64,000 nucleotides of DNA from Pyrus communis (taxonomy: Eukaryota > Streptophyta > Magnoliopsida > Rosales > Rosaceae). The notes below the pieces were generated by a model. The model worked only from the letters and a program-made list of their open reading frames with translations, was not told the origin of the DNA and did not search any database. Where the stretch lies: assembly GCF_963583255.1 (NCBI RefSeq), contig NC_084809.1:1493001-1557000 (forward strand), read 5' to 3'. This document shows, piece by piece, positions 12,016-25,052 of this stretch; the first letter of the stretch is position 1; each line of letters opens with the position of its first letter. A program made the translations under genes and the position numbers.

Positions 12016-13325
12016 AGTGTTACCCAAAAAGGAAAAAACAAAATTGCACGGCGAGTTATAAATTTTCACCATAATTTTTTTTTTTTGTTTTTTTTAAGGA
12101 GTTACTATGTTAAATGTGACGACTTTAGTGAGGATTCTATCAGGGTTGATAGCGGCTTATAAAAGCCCTAACCCTAACAATGCTTCGTTTGGCCAACCAT
12201 GGTTGACCTCTGAGATTAAAGCTAAACCTTACCCCATATTGATAACAGCCTACAAATGCCCACCCCCAGCAACAATGGTCAACTCGTGAAATTAAAACTA
12301 AACCCTACCACCTATAATTGCCCTACCCCAGGCACCAATGCTTCATATGGGTAACAATGGTTCACGGTGAGGTGAAGATGAAAATAAATAGATTGAACGA
12401 GATTTACATACAAATTTTCAAAACTGAATAAAAACCGTGAGTGTTAACCCACATTTTTTTTTCAAAAATGAAAATTTTTCATTTTTGCAAAACATTTTCC
12501 ATGGGCATTAAGGGAAACTTTATAAGGCTTTTGGAAGTGGTTTTACAATTTATTGAGCAAGAAATGTATATTTAGTAGACTATTTAAGTTGAAAACTAAA
12601 AAATAAGTGAAAAATATAGTAGTAACTAGTGAGGCCCAAAACATTGTCAAAATGGGGTTCCACCTTCAAGAATATTAACGGAAAGTCTTACATAAATTTA
12701 AAATTTCACAGTGAGGCGAAGGTGAAAATAATAGATTGAACAGTGATTTATGTACGAATTTGCAAAGCCGACTAAAAATCGTGAGTGTTAACCCACGTTT
12801 TTTCTAAAAAAATTCAAATTTTTTATTTTCTCGAAATCTTTTCCGTGAACATTAAGGAAAACTTTATAAGGTATTTGGAAGTGGATTTACAATTTATTGA
12901 ACAACAAATGTATATTTAGTAGAGTATTTGAGCCAAAAACTAAAAAAATAAGTGAAAAATATAACAATGACTAGTGAGGCCCGAAACATTGTCAAAATGA
13001 GATTCCACCCTCAAGAATATATATCACAGAAAGTCTTACATTAATTTTTAAAACTTCAAGGTGAGGCAAATGTGAACATTGATTTATGTATGAATTTGCA
13101 AAACAAATAAAAACTGTGAGTATTAACCCACACTTTTTTTGTAAAAAATGCGAGTTTTTTATTTTTGTGAAATATTTTTTGTGAGCATTACGGAAAACTT
13201 TATAAGGCATTTGGAAGCAGATTTACTATTTATTGAGCAACAAATGTATATTTAGTAGAATATTTAAGCCAAAAACTAAAAAAATAAGTGAAAAATATAG
13301 TTGTGAGGCCCAGAACGTTGTCGAG

Positions 13326-16300
13326 GGTTTATTTGCAATATATTAATTACACACAAAAAATAATTTTACTGTTTCTTTTCTCTCACGCACAGCCAAGTAA
13401 CCTTAGTGGTTGTCCTCATTTTTTCTTCCGCCTCTTTTTCACCTTTATTTTTCCAAATAAAATTAATTTTAAGTGATGAAATAGTTATCCAATAGTCGTT
13501 AAAGATATAAACAACCTCTTTAATGACAAAAAAACGTTTGAAAGTCCTCCAGCAAAAAGATTTAGCGACTTAAACCGTTTATATTTTCTCTCTTTTGGAA
13601 ATGTTATTTTCATTATAATAATACATGTGTACAATTGCTAGTTTACATAATATCAAGATTGTCCAGGACAATTTGCTTTCGATAAAATGGAACAACATTG
13701 ATAGCTTATCGAGATGTAATTAAACTACTTGATCGAGTAACCGTGATATTGATTGGGTTATGTTAAAAACTGAACCCAAAGAAGTATACAAATGAGGTGT
13801 AATAGCACAAGTGGTAAAAATCATGGAATCAAATATTGGTTCTAATTTCAGAATTTTATATTATCGGAAATTTTGGAACATAGTTCGGATCTCCTACATT
13901 TTGCAAGACTTTAAAAAATTTTGCAAACTTTTAGTATCCACCATTTAATATTTTTCCGAACTTTTGCGATATTTGTATGTCATTACGTATGTGTATAACA
14001 TAAAATCATATCTTAGACAAAATAAAAGAGTAACGATTAAATTACATCTAAATATAAAAAAAATGTGTTAAAATAAGAACATGCATGATTTTTTTTTTAA
14101 TAGTAGTTAGTTTGAGAGATTTTGGATCAGAATTTTTAAATTCTGAATTGGATAGGTATTGCCATTAATTTTTTTGAAAATTTTTGAAATTGGATATCTT
14201 CGGACTCGGGACGGAATTTTTTGGTGCGGATTGGAATTTCCAATCTAACTTGCACCCTAGACACACCAAACCAATAACACGAGTCACACGTTTTAAATTT
14301 TTTAGATTTATAGCATGATTGATTTGAGATTTCATCACCTTAACGTTTCCAATCATATAAATCATTCTTTCAGGTGGTGAAGAAAAAGTAAACTCTGATG
14401 ATCTGTGATTAGTGGCTGACAAGGTGAGAAGCTATATCTGGGAGTTAGACTCTATGGTCCGCAGACTCCACACCATGCACATTGAAACAAGCAATTAAAG
14501 GAGAAAAAAGGAATCTAAGGCCCCAGCTTAACCTGCTAAACACCAAAACCCTAAAAAGCAAAACCCTAAAAGCCCATTTTGTTGCTGAATTCGCTTTGTC
14601 CCATTACATTCCATAACACCGACTCTTCGGCTGGGTGTACTGATTTGATGGGTTTTCGTAAACTCAGGAGCCCAGAGAATGCCTGTCTCTCAGTTAATGC
14701 AGTATATACTTTTTGTGGGGTGTATGTAGAGTAACTGTCCTCTCCGCTGGCGGCTAGGGGCCGGGGGAGAGAGAGAGAGGATAAGTATATTATATTTCCG
14801 TAGTTTTTTATAAGAGCGATGTGCAGGAAGGAAGATATAAACTCGAAACCTCGGGTGCAATTAAGGGATCGAGCTTACAGTATATTGGGAAAATAAGAAA
14901 AAAGGAGATTTTCTCTGATTTGATATATCACAACTCGCACAATTTTTTATACAAGCGATACTACAGGAAAAAAGATTCAAACTAGAAACCTCGAGTGCAA
15001 TAACGAAGAAAATTGCTCTCAATCAACCAATCGAGCTTTACGGTATGTTGGGAAAATCAGAAAAAAGGAGATTTACTTTGCTGTGATATATCTCACAACT
15101 CACACGTTTAGATGAACAAAAGAGAGTTTGAATTTGTCGCTTTGCTAGTGAAATAGACCAAAGAGGAAGTTCTTTTTATTGGCATCTTGCTGTTTAATCT
15201 CTTTTTCTGATTGAAACTCGATCTGGGAGTGACAGGTCGCTTTTTTTTGGCAGCTGCCTATTTCCCAACTTTTCAGATTTTTTTACACTGTATTGAGATT
15301 CTTATGTGTAACCGAAAATATATACGTCAATTATGTCTCACTAACTCTAACTAGAGAGAGAGAGTTTTATACTTGTGCTTATAAACATATTATCATACGA
15401 TTATATTCTCGATTACCTCTAAGTTTTCGGGCCTCAAAAGTCTTTATCATTTTTTTTGAAACGTACTAGAAGTTTTACCTTTTCTTTAGAAAATTTTCAT
15501 TTATTTTGCCTTTGGTTTGGTCCTTTCTAATCATATGTCAAAGTCAGGAAGAATGAAGATTGGTTGTCAACAGGGCTTGTGAAAGATGGCTCACAGGACA
15601 TCCTGCTGGATTCAAATATTCCGTTTCAGACACCATGCATTGCACACAGTGTATTTTTCTTTCTATATCCAAAAGGGTAAAGAAAAATATATATATCATC
15701 TCATCTGTGTGAACTTTTTTTTTGTTGGTACAAAGAAGGCCTACAACCACAAAATACAGAAACAACTAAACAAATATGGGTCTAGCAATCCCCTATAAAT
15801 CTTACTGAATTAAACAACCAACACATGGGGAGGAGCCTAAAAAATATGACAACCATACTCCAAAGAAGGACCAATTTCTGCTAATTTATCCGCAACATAG
15901 TTATGTGAACTTTCTCAATCACATTAGAAATTAAGTATGATACGAAAATGATGAACTAATTATCTTGGAAGTAAAATAGCTATGTTTTGATGATTTGATA
16001 CCTAACCTAATTTAAACTAAAAGAGTACCATTTTTTGAGAAACATAAGTTGTAACTCCATTAATGTTTAGAAAGAGTTACAAGGTTCGGAGTTGAAATGG
16101 CCTCTGAAAAAACCTTTATCGAAAAAAACCCAGTGGAAAAAAACCTTAGGTGAGTAAAAAGAGCGCCCCCCACATTACGTATCACTGTAGAGCACACCGG
16201 AGGTTCTTCAAACTAACAGTGCTCCCACCAATATGTAAATAAAGTCGAGCCATACAGTGAGCTACACCATATGTTGGATGGCGAACTTGAACTGCTTGAA

Positions 16301-16354
16301 GGACCAGCTGGAGCCTGCACATGCACGGCTTGAATCGTCGAAATTGATGTTCGA
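13326..16354. other. Intergenic, repeat remnants, no gene seen
   Basis: AT-rich sequence. A diverged tandem duplication occupies about 14805-15115: shared blocks include 'gaaacctcg(g/a)gtgcaa' and 'gaaaaaaggagattt', offset by 137-160 bp. Around 16050-16180 the sequence with 'aaaacccagtggaaaaaaacc' resembles a common dicot retrotransposon fragment; that identity is from memory. No open frame has recognisable domains. Confidence 0.5.
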
Positions 16355-16690
16355 TCACCTGTTGTGAAGCGGGTTTGCACCATACGGTGTGATTCTCTTC
16401 TGTTCTTCATCAGGGACATGATTAGGAGCAGCTGGTGGTCGGAAGCCAAGGTTGCTAAATCTTCTGTTTTTGAGGAACTTGTAGTTTCTGCCATTATTCC
16501 CAGAAGTAGTGTTGTTGTAGTAGTAGTAGTTGTGGTTGAAGTTCCATACTTTGAAGGAAACCTTTCCTTCTGGTGAGCTTAACGACCTTACAGAATACTC
16601 CTTCACATTGGTTCTAAAATATTGCAGCAAAGTTCCTTCCAGTAGCATAAACGCAATTAGAATTGCAATTTTTGATTTATTGTACCTCAT
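16355..16690 (-). CDS. CLE-type secreted signalling peptide precursor
   Basis: Intronless frame of 111 residues. It starts with a short basic N-terminus and a hydrophobic stretch (SKIAILIAFMLLEGTLLQYF) typical of a signal peptide, has a variable Asn/Tyr-rich middle, and ends in a CLE-like dodecapeptide RITPYGANPLHN (codons 16361-16396) followed by one Arg and the stop. Plant CLE peptides are cut from such precursors and bind leucine-rich-repeat receptor kinases. The Met at 16690 is preferred over an in-frame Met at 16726, because the latter only adds residues from the (GA)n leader and would spoil the signal peptide. A TATA-like box lies 59-68 bp upstream of the start codon. Core positions differ from the usual consensus: T for V/S, Y for S/T, A for P. 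It could be a diverged functional CLE or a decaying copy. Confidence 0.82.
   Translation of the reverse strand: MRYNKSKIAILIAFMLLEGTLLQYFRTNVKEYSVRSLSSPEGKVSFKVWNFNHNYYYYNNTTSGNNGRNYKFLKNRRFSNLGFRPPAAPNHVPDEEQKRITPYGANPLHNR

Positions 16691-16692
<2 letters not shown>

Positions 16693-16721
<29 letters not shown>
16693..16721 (-). repeat. (CT)n microsatellite, GA in the CLE leader
   Basis: An uninterrupted CT run on the + strand immediately upstream of the CLE start codon. It is transcribed as a GA tract and encodes an in-frame RERERE run if translation began at 16726. Confidence 0.85.
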
Positions 16722-16723
<2 letters not shown>

Positions 16724-16748
16724 CACGCATATAAAAACATGTTCAAGT

Positions 16749-16758
16749 GTATTTATAG
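16749..16758 (-). promoter_or_regulatory. Probable TATA box of the CLE gene
   Basis: The minus strand reads CTATAAATAC here, 59-68 bp upstream of the ATG at 16690, giving a predicted transcription start inside or near the GA tract. Confidence 0.6.
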
Positions 16759-16759
16759 G

Positions 16760-18290
16760 TGGAGCTCAAAGATTGTCAAGTCACTAATAGAACAAATTAG
16801 CTAGTATCTGACATACTATAAACACGTACTCAGAATGAACACTTGAAGATATCATTATCATCATGGTCCATCGAGTCACACTTTTGACATTATATCGGTC
16901 TACTTCAGCATCATATAGGTCATTTGTTAATGTTCATACTCATGTGTGGTAATACTATTATGAAACCCTTTAACAAAGATTTAGATAATCTAACCCTTTC
17001 ATACTTATTATAAATTGAACTTAATTATTAGGTTTAGATGCATCACATACGTGGTACCAATGATTTAACTCCCAACAAGCCGTTGTTGCTCTAAGTCTCA
17101 CAAACATGAATTTTCTTAATTATTTGCACTTATGTGTAATTGGTATTAGCAGTTTGTGTGTGTGTTCAATTATATAAGAGGGAATTGAACTCTGAACATA
17201 TTATAATCCTAATTTTATTATCCTATCTCTCACATACCACTGAACAAACACGAGCTTGAACGATTCTAAACATTTCCTTACTAACAATACCATAATTCTA
17301 TTTTGCATGTGGTCCAAATTTTTCGTGGATAAGGTGTTATACTTCCATTCATGCTCGGGGTTCGAAAGTTCCACATTTTCTAAATTATTGCAATAGTTTC
17401 AAAAACCTCCCCTTCCATGCAATACCAATAAATTAAAAAAAAAAAAACCATAATTCTATTTGAAATTATTCAAAATCAAACTCTTCTTAAAGAATACATA
17501 TATAAACAGACGAAACCTGAAAAATTATAGGTTGGACCTTGTAAGTAAGTAATCGGGTTGGCTTGTGTGGGCCTAGTGATTATCAAGCCCAAGGCTTACA
17601 GAGAGGCATGTTAGCCTGGTAAAGTCGGCTTGGTCTCCGGACTCGGGACCCTATTGGGTTTGGGACCACCACTCCATATGCTGATGTGAACACCGAATCA
17701 TCGGCACAATCAATCTTCTAAGGTGGCAGTTCGTGTACAATTTTAGTACGCAACACGATTAACGGTCAATGTCAATTCAAACATGGCAAGAACATCAGTT
17801 TTCTAAAAATTTTAAAAACGAAATGATTATTAAACAAGTTATACAATAACGCTCGGTTTTAATGTTGATGAATACGAAATCATTCAGACACTATAATTTT
17901 TGCACAGTTTGAATGATTTATCTCGTGCTATACGTGTTATAAGAGTCTATACAAATTAAAATAAAATGTGATAAAACGTGTCAATTTTGAATTATTATAT
18001 GTTCACAAGTAAAATGATATGTTTGACGGGTCGATAGAGATCTAGTCAACCTGAATGTTTTTTTTCTCACGTCTATTGTAGTATTACTTTCGCTGCTCTT
18101 CGACTTCCTAACAAATACCACTAAATGCGTATAGCCAACTCAAAGGTTTTTTCGTCTTTTCGGAGTCAGTCGGGCAGCCACTTCGGTCCATGCTAGCATG
18201 ATGATCCTACCGTCCTAATTGATCCAACGCGTCCAATATCTTCCGTCCGATGAGAATACTCAAAAGACCCAAACCCCCTGCCGGCCGAAA
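16760..18290. other. Intergenic, no gene seen
   Basis: AT-rich DNA between the CLE and isocitrate dehydrogenase genes. The part from about 18130 onwards is more GC-rich and leads into the GC-rich first exon of the next gene. I see no TATA box there. Confidence 0.5.
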
Positions 18291-18413
18291 AACGGTAACA
18301 AAAAAGTCGAGCGCTGAAGGCCGTCTGATCTCATTTCTCTAAGCACCCAAACGCGGTCGCAAATCGAAACGCGAACTCAAGTAAACTCAGTACGCCCGTC
18401 CCACGAAAATTGA

Positions 18414-21400
18414 ATGCTAAGAGCGCGGCCGCAATTGAGCGCCATGTCGCGCGCTGCAATGATGTCGTCGTCGTCAGCTTCGTCGTCTGCGGCCATGAGA
18501 AACCCTAGATTGTCCTTCTCTTCGTCGCCGAGGCTCTTTAACGGAGTGCCTCTCGGGAACCGCGTCTCGTTCGCCGCTCGCTTTCGCCGCACGTCGCTGC
18601 GGTGCTACGCTTCTTCCGCTGGCTTCGATAAAGTTCGGGTTCAGAATCCGATTGTCGAAATGGACGGTCAGTTCCCTAAACGATGCTCTGTTTGGTTAGT
18701 GAGAAAGCAATGAGAAAATGAACAGAATTAAAATCACAAGATCATGGAAACTTGTGTAAAAATCCTTTTTTTTTTGAGCCAGTAAAAATCCTTTATGTTG
18801 TTTCATGTTTTCATGAATTTTAGCAGCAACCAAACGGATCATAACTGGTAGGAGTAGGATGATGCTTGTTCTTGAGCTTAATTGTTGATGTTGTGATTTT
18901 GTACTTATTAATTATGGTATTATTTTGTCAATTAGGTGATGAAATGACGAGGATCATATGGACAACGATTAAAGACAAAGTGTGAAGATTCATTTCGATG
19001 TGAATTTCAGTTTACTGATGCTTTTGTTGTAGAATTTGATTTGATTTAATCCGAGTTTTTTGCTCGTATGCTCTTGCAGCTTATTTTTCCCTATCTGGAC
19101 TTGGATATAAAGTATTATGATTTAGGGATTTTGAACCGTGATGCGACCGATGACAGAGTTACAATAGAGAGTGCTGAAGCAACTCTTAAGTAAGTAGTTT
19201 GATTCAGAATTTGTTTAGAGTATTTGTATTTCTTACGTTTGGATTTCTAGTATTTGCTTCTTCTGTTTGTTTGATTTTAACCTTTTATGCCCTGCAGGTA
19301 CAATGTTGCCGTGAAATGTGCTACAATAACCCCTGGTTAGTTGTTTTTGCTTTTGTATAATGCTGCTTTTATGTATTATCATGAGGACGTTGAACCCTTT
19401 ACGACAGACATTCTGGCTGCTCTGATAACTTTTCTTAGCAGTAAGATGATCTATCCGCTCTGCCAGGTAGTTTAAATGTTGTCTTATCTAATTTCAATTT
19501 CTCATATACCTTGCAGATGAGACCAGAGTGAAGGAGTTTGGGTTGAAATCAATGTGGAGGAGTCCCAATGGCACAATTAGAAACATTCTAGACGGTTTGT
19601 ATCTAAGACGTTGTCTCCTTTTATTGCAAAACAAATTTTAATACTCTTAGTTTTGTTACTCATTTTCATTAATAAGATGCAACTTAAGTTAGCATCTGAA
19701 GGATACAAACTGTTTGAACAATTTCTAATTGAAATGTAATGCTTTATTTTTACAGGTACTGTTTTCCGTGAACCTATCCTATGTAAAAACATCCCTAGAA
19801 TAGTTGCTGGTAATGGCTCAAACTCATTTCTAATCTTGAATGTAAGTAAAATGTCGTGGGAAGTGCCCAATATGTGTCCAATTTACAGGTTGGAAGAAAC
19901 CCATCTGTATAGGTAGGCATGCCTTTGGTGATCAGTATCGAGCCACTGATACAGTTATCAAAGGGCCAGGAAAACTGAAAATGGTTTTTGGTAAGTAAAT
20001 GTCAACATTCTAGATCATACGATTGTGCTGGTGAAGTAATTTCCCTTGAATATGGTTTTCTGCCTAACATCTATCTGTTTGTAATGCTCAGTCCCAGAAG
20101 GAGGAGATGCCCCCGTTGAACTTGATGTTTACAATTTCAAAGGGCCTGGTGTGGCCCTTTCTATGTATAATGTTGATGAGGTTTGTGTTACCACAATGGG
20201 CATCACATACCTTTTTGTGCATTTAGGCAAATGTGCTTTATCAGCAAACTCTGCTAACAAAACCTTGTTTTCTTTGGTAGTCTATTCGAGCTTTTGCTGA
20301 CTCGTCAATGTCATTGGCTCTTTCCAAGAAGTGGCCACTATACTTGAGCACCAAAAACACTATTCTTAAGAAATACGATGGCAGGTAAATTACCTTTGTT
20401 GGAAGAATTAGTCAACATTCAACTATCAATTCTGTATCATTTATTTCTTATAAAGAAAGGGAATTGTTGTTAGCACTCTAAAAATCTCATTCTACACTCC
20501 AAACTTTCCATATTAGGAAAGAAAAATACACTTGTGAGGAGTGTAGAATGAGATTTTTGGAGTGCCAATAACACTTCCCTAGAGAAATTATAAAAAATGT
20601 TGAGTTCTTGGACTGCCACAGGTTCAAGGACATATTTGAGGAGGTTTATGACGAGAAGTGGAAGCAGAAGTTTGAAGAAAATTCTATATGGTTTGTACTG
20701 TTTATCATAAACACTATTTCATCCAATGTTGTGTCGCATATTTTGAAATTGCTAATTGAAGATTCTTTTGGCATTTAGGTATGAACATCGGCTAATAGAT
20801 GACATGGTGGCTTATGCACTCAAAAGTGAGGGTGGATATGTTTGGGCTTGCAAAAATTATGATGGAGATGTCATGAGTGATTTGCTTGCTCAAGGTGCTG
20901 TTGAATTGCTCTCTCTCTCTCTCTCTCACTGCCTCTCACCATCTCTCTTTCTCTCTCTCCCTTTTTTTTCTGGAGTTAAATAGTTTATTTTCCTTTTTGC
21001 AGGATTTGGCTCTTTGGGCCTCATGACTTCTGTGTTGGTACGTATCACCATTAACTTTCCTCATTTTTATGCTACAAAAGCTAACCACAGTGTGTACAGT
21101 TGTCTTCAGATGGCAAGACAATAGAAGCTGAAGCAGCTCATGGGACAGTAACTCGTCATTTTCGGTTACATCAGAAAGGACAAGAAACAAGTACAAATAG
21201 TATTGCTTCAATATTTGCATGGACACGAGGCCTAGAACACAGGTACTGTTTGCAAGCCAAACTTCACTGTATCTTAGTATACTATGGTTACATTTCGGAT
21301 TAATGAAATGCGACAACGTGCTTTCCAGGGCAAAATTAGATAAAAATGATAGGTTGCTGGATTTTGTTCGCAAGTTGGAGGCTGCATGCATTGAGACAGT

Positions 21401-21775
21401 GGAGGGTGGGAAAATGACCAAGGATCTCGCCCTCTTGATCCATGGCCCCAAGTAAGTAGATTCTCGGCTCTGTTTAACGAGGTTACTTACATTCAGTTGG
21501 ATTGTGCAATAAAAAAGGAAGATGAATTGCCACCGTCCAAAAGCAATGGAATAAATTAGATTTTTTCCCTTAGTTTGCTGTTTAGGACTCTGCTTTATCT
21601 CTCATCTGTTCATGGTGACTACATTAGCCCAACGGGATTGTTACTGGGGGGACTAAACTAAGATGCTTGCGTTGCCTGCAGGGTATCGAGGGAGTACTAC
21701 TTGAACACCGAAGAATTCATTGACGCTGTTGCCAAGAATGTTGAGGAAAAGCTTCTGGAACCTGCAGCGGTTTAA
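18414..21775 (+). CDS. ICDH: NADP-dependent isocitrate dehydrogenase, organellar
   Basis: Converts isocitrate to 2-oxoglutarate, CO2 and NADPH. Fifteen exons: 18414-18666, 18936-18979, 19080-19189, 19298-19335, 19517-19594, 19756-19809, 19889-19990, 20092-20180, 20281-20384, 20622-20690, 20779-20894, 21003-21037, 21100-21242, 21329-21451 and 21682-21775. They give 1452 nt, 483 residues. Family landmarks are [26 protein letters not shown] (substrate-binding region), [13 protein letters not shown], the metal-binding segment [15 protein letters not shown], and [13 protein letters not shown]. The first 70 or so residues are Ser/Arg/Ala-rich without acids, as in plastid or mitochondrial transit peptides, so this is the organellar rather than the cytosolic isoform. 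A second in-frame Met (18444) could also start it. LLSSDGKT replaces the more usual VCPDGKT. Confidence 0.95.
20458..20580. mobile_element. MITE in an ICDH intron
   Basis: A 123-bp foldback. About 43 bp at the left end (starting agggaattg, containing 'aaatctcattctacactcc') are repeated inverted at the right end with a few mismatches. It sits in the intron before exon 10. Confidence 0.85.
20909..20926. repeat. (CT)n microsatellite in an ICDH intron
   Basis: A CT run just after the exon 11 donor, extending into a degenerate pyrimidine tract up to about 20960. Confidence 0.8.
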
Positions 21776-23270
21776 CTAGGTTGATGTGAATCTACAAGAT
21801 GAGCATGTAAGATAATTGCTTCATTGAGAGTTTGTGCAGTTTTGTGGTTATGACCGTGCGGTTCATGGAAATTTTTTTCGTTATAATCAAACATTCAAAT
21901 AGAGATTTAAAATTTCCGCATGGAGTAGATGCACAGAAGCATAAATTAGAATTATAAATCTTTCAAATACTTTGTATGACTGGTGATCATCAGTAGCAAT
22001 AAGAGAACCTGTTCAAGAATTCTTAGTTCGTTCAATCTTCCTGGCCCTCGAAAGGGGTGAATAACCGTGGTATGCCACTAGTTGTCTTTTGAAAAAGAAA
22101 AAAAAAAAAAAAACTGAGTTGAATATATGTCTTATTTATTTTTTCAGACAAGTTATTGTTCGTAAATTTGTATGTGTGATGCATCTAGTTGACTTTAGTT
22201 TTGGTCAAATATTTTTAGGGATTGTTTTGCAATTTTATTAGTTGCTGGGCTTGATGACAAAAAATCATGGTGTATCTGTCATGTGAACATTCAATTCTCA
22301 TTTTTTTTAGTTTAGGTTTGTTTCGTCTGCTGTATTTATGATAGATCTAAAATTGTGTGCTTGTGTAATTAACTTTATACTTGTTTTTGAAAATTATCTT
22401 TAGATTATTGAATTTGTTACTGAAAAATGTACCCATGAGACAACCTTGTATTTGTTCTTGTTTGTTAATGAAATCACCATCGCTTCTTGTCAAAAAATGA
22501 AAAAAAAAAAAAAATTAATAAAAAATGTGGTTTTTTGTTAAAGTTAACAATACTGTGAACTTTTCGATAAAACTCCAAAAAAAAAACTCTCATTTAGATC
22601 TAACAAGAATGTTGCCAGGTTGTGCACGTGAAAAACTTATTGAAATATCAAAATGACAGTATCCTGATTGCATGAAAGCTCTTTTTTTTGCCGACAAACA
22701 TCTGGATTTTTTGCCGACAAACATCTGGAGGGAAATTGCTGGATGAGGATTGACTTTGTGTGACACTACGCAACCCCATGAACATGACCAAGACATCGGT
22801 ATAGTGATTTAAGGTAAAACTTGACGATCTTGGGCAACAATCGACCTCAGGCGCTAGAAACGAATCTTGTGGCTCACAAACCAAAAAAAATTAATGAAAA
22901 AAATTTAAAGACTTTAAGTTTTAAACAAGATAAGTGATTTTTAGAATAAAAATATCATTTTTTTATTAAAATAAACAATACTTAAAGGCGTTAGATATGA
23001 ATCTTGTGGCTCACAAACCAAAAAAAATTAATGAAAAAGATTTAAAAACTTTAAATTTTAATCAAGATAAGTGATTTTTAGAATAAAAATATCATTTTTT
23101 ATTAAAATAAACAATACTTAAAATGTCTCGTTAAAATTATTTTATAAAAAAAAGCAATCACGGCCCACAAAAACTAATAAAAAAATCGAAGACAGACGTG
23201 GCACCTCCCAAAATCATATACCTTTTTTGCCCCCTTTTATTGGTCAAACTCCCAACTACATATACTTGCA
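21776..23270. other. ICDH 3' flank and glutaredoxin promoter region
   Basis: No gene seen. A 137-bp unit starting 'gaatcttgtggctcac' is present twice in tandem, at 22862 and 22999. About 22500-22590 resembles the MITE-like sequence at 59632-59785 ('cgttaaagt', 'cttttc'). Confidence 0.55.
22862..23125. repeat. 137-bp tandem duplication
   Basis: Two consecutive copies share long identical stretches, including 'gataagtgatttttagaat' and 'aaataaacaatacttaaa'. They differ by scattered substitutions and an A-run length, so the duplication is recent but not brand new. It lies 230-490 bp upstream of the glutaredoxin ATG. Confidence 0.9.
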
Positions 23271-23273
23271 CGT

Positions 23274-23297
23274 AGAGAGAGAGAGAGAGAGAGAGAG
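23274..23297 (+). repeat. (GA)n microsatellite in the glutaredoxin leader
   Basis: An uninterrupted GA run 57 bp ahead of the glutaredoxin ATG, probably in the 5'UTR. Confidence 0.85.
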
Positions 23298-23353
23298 CCG
23301 AGAAAATTGTGAGGAAATTCAAAATTTTAGGGTTTGTGAATTGAGTGAGCGTT

Positions 23354-24784
<1,431 letters not shown>

Positions 24785-25052
24785 AAGGAGTTGACAATTG
24801 GATGGATGATTAGTAGTAAAGTAGAATAATTTCAGTTATGTGCTTCTGTTTGATCTGTTAAACAATTTCCGAACGCTACGCACATTCAACTTGAATTTTT
24901 ATAATCTCCGTTAGTATTTTCGTGTTTCGATTCGGATACATCTGTGCTTGAATTTTCTTGATAATTGGTCGATTCTTGGTCATCACCGGATGTGAGTTTT
25001 CGGGTAGCCGGGAAGTCATCATCTGTCTTTCCGGTCACACCATACCTCGTCC

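Larger units (their letters stand above)
9585..13325. repeat. Composite tandem-repeat block
   Basis: About 3.7 kb of internally repeated DNA with no gene. A 'head' ('gttactatgttaaa', then a run with CTAAACCCTACC) starts at 9585 and again at 12101, each time after a poly-T run. Monomers of about 330-345 bp, marked by 'gtgagtgttaacccac', start near 10210, 10537, 12437, 12781 and 13116. Each monomer contains 'ttataaggcatttggaag' and 'aagtgaaaaatatag'. A degenerate 26-31 bp repeat (CCTCGTTTTG core) fills 9790-10217. The two head-plus-monomer units suggest duplication of a non-autonomous element carrying satellite-like repeats; the class is unknown. Confidence 0.75.

Noticed and set aside
11809..12072. 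87-codon minus-strand frame in the composite repeat
   Set aside because: It is made of the foldback arms, and its Cys/His content follows from the repeated bases rather than from a gene.
10537..13325. Monomer arrays as a possible CRISPR-like array
   Set aside because: The units are over 300 bp, diverged and contiguous, without short repeats separated by unique spacers, and the DNA is clearly plant nuclear.
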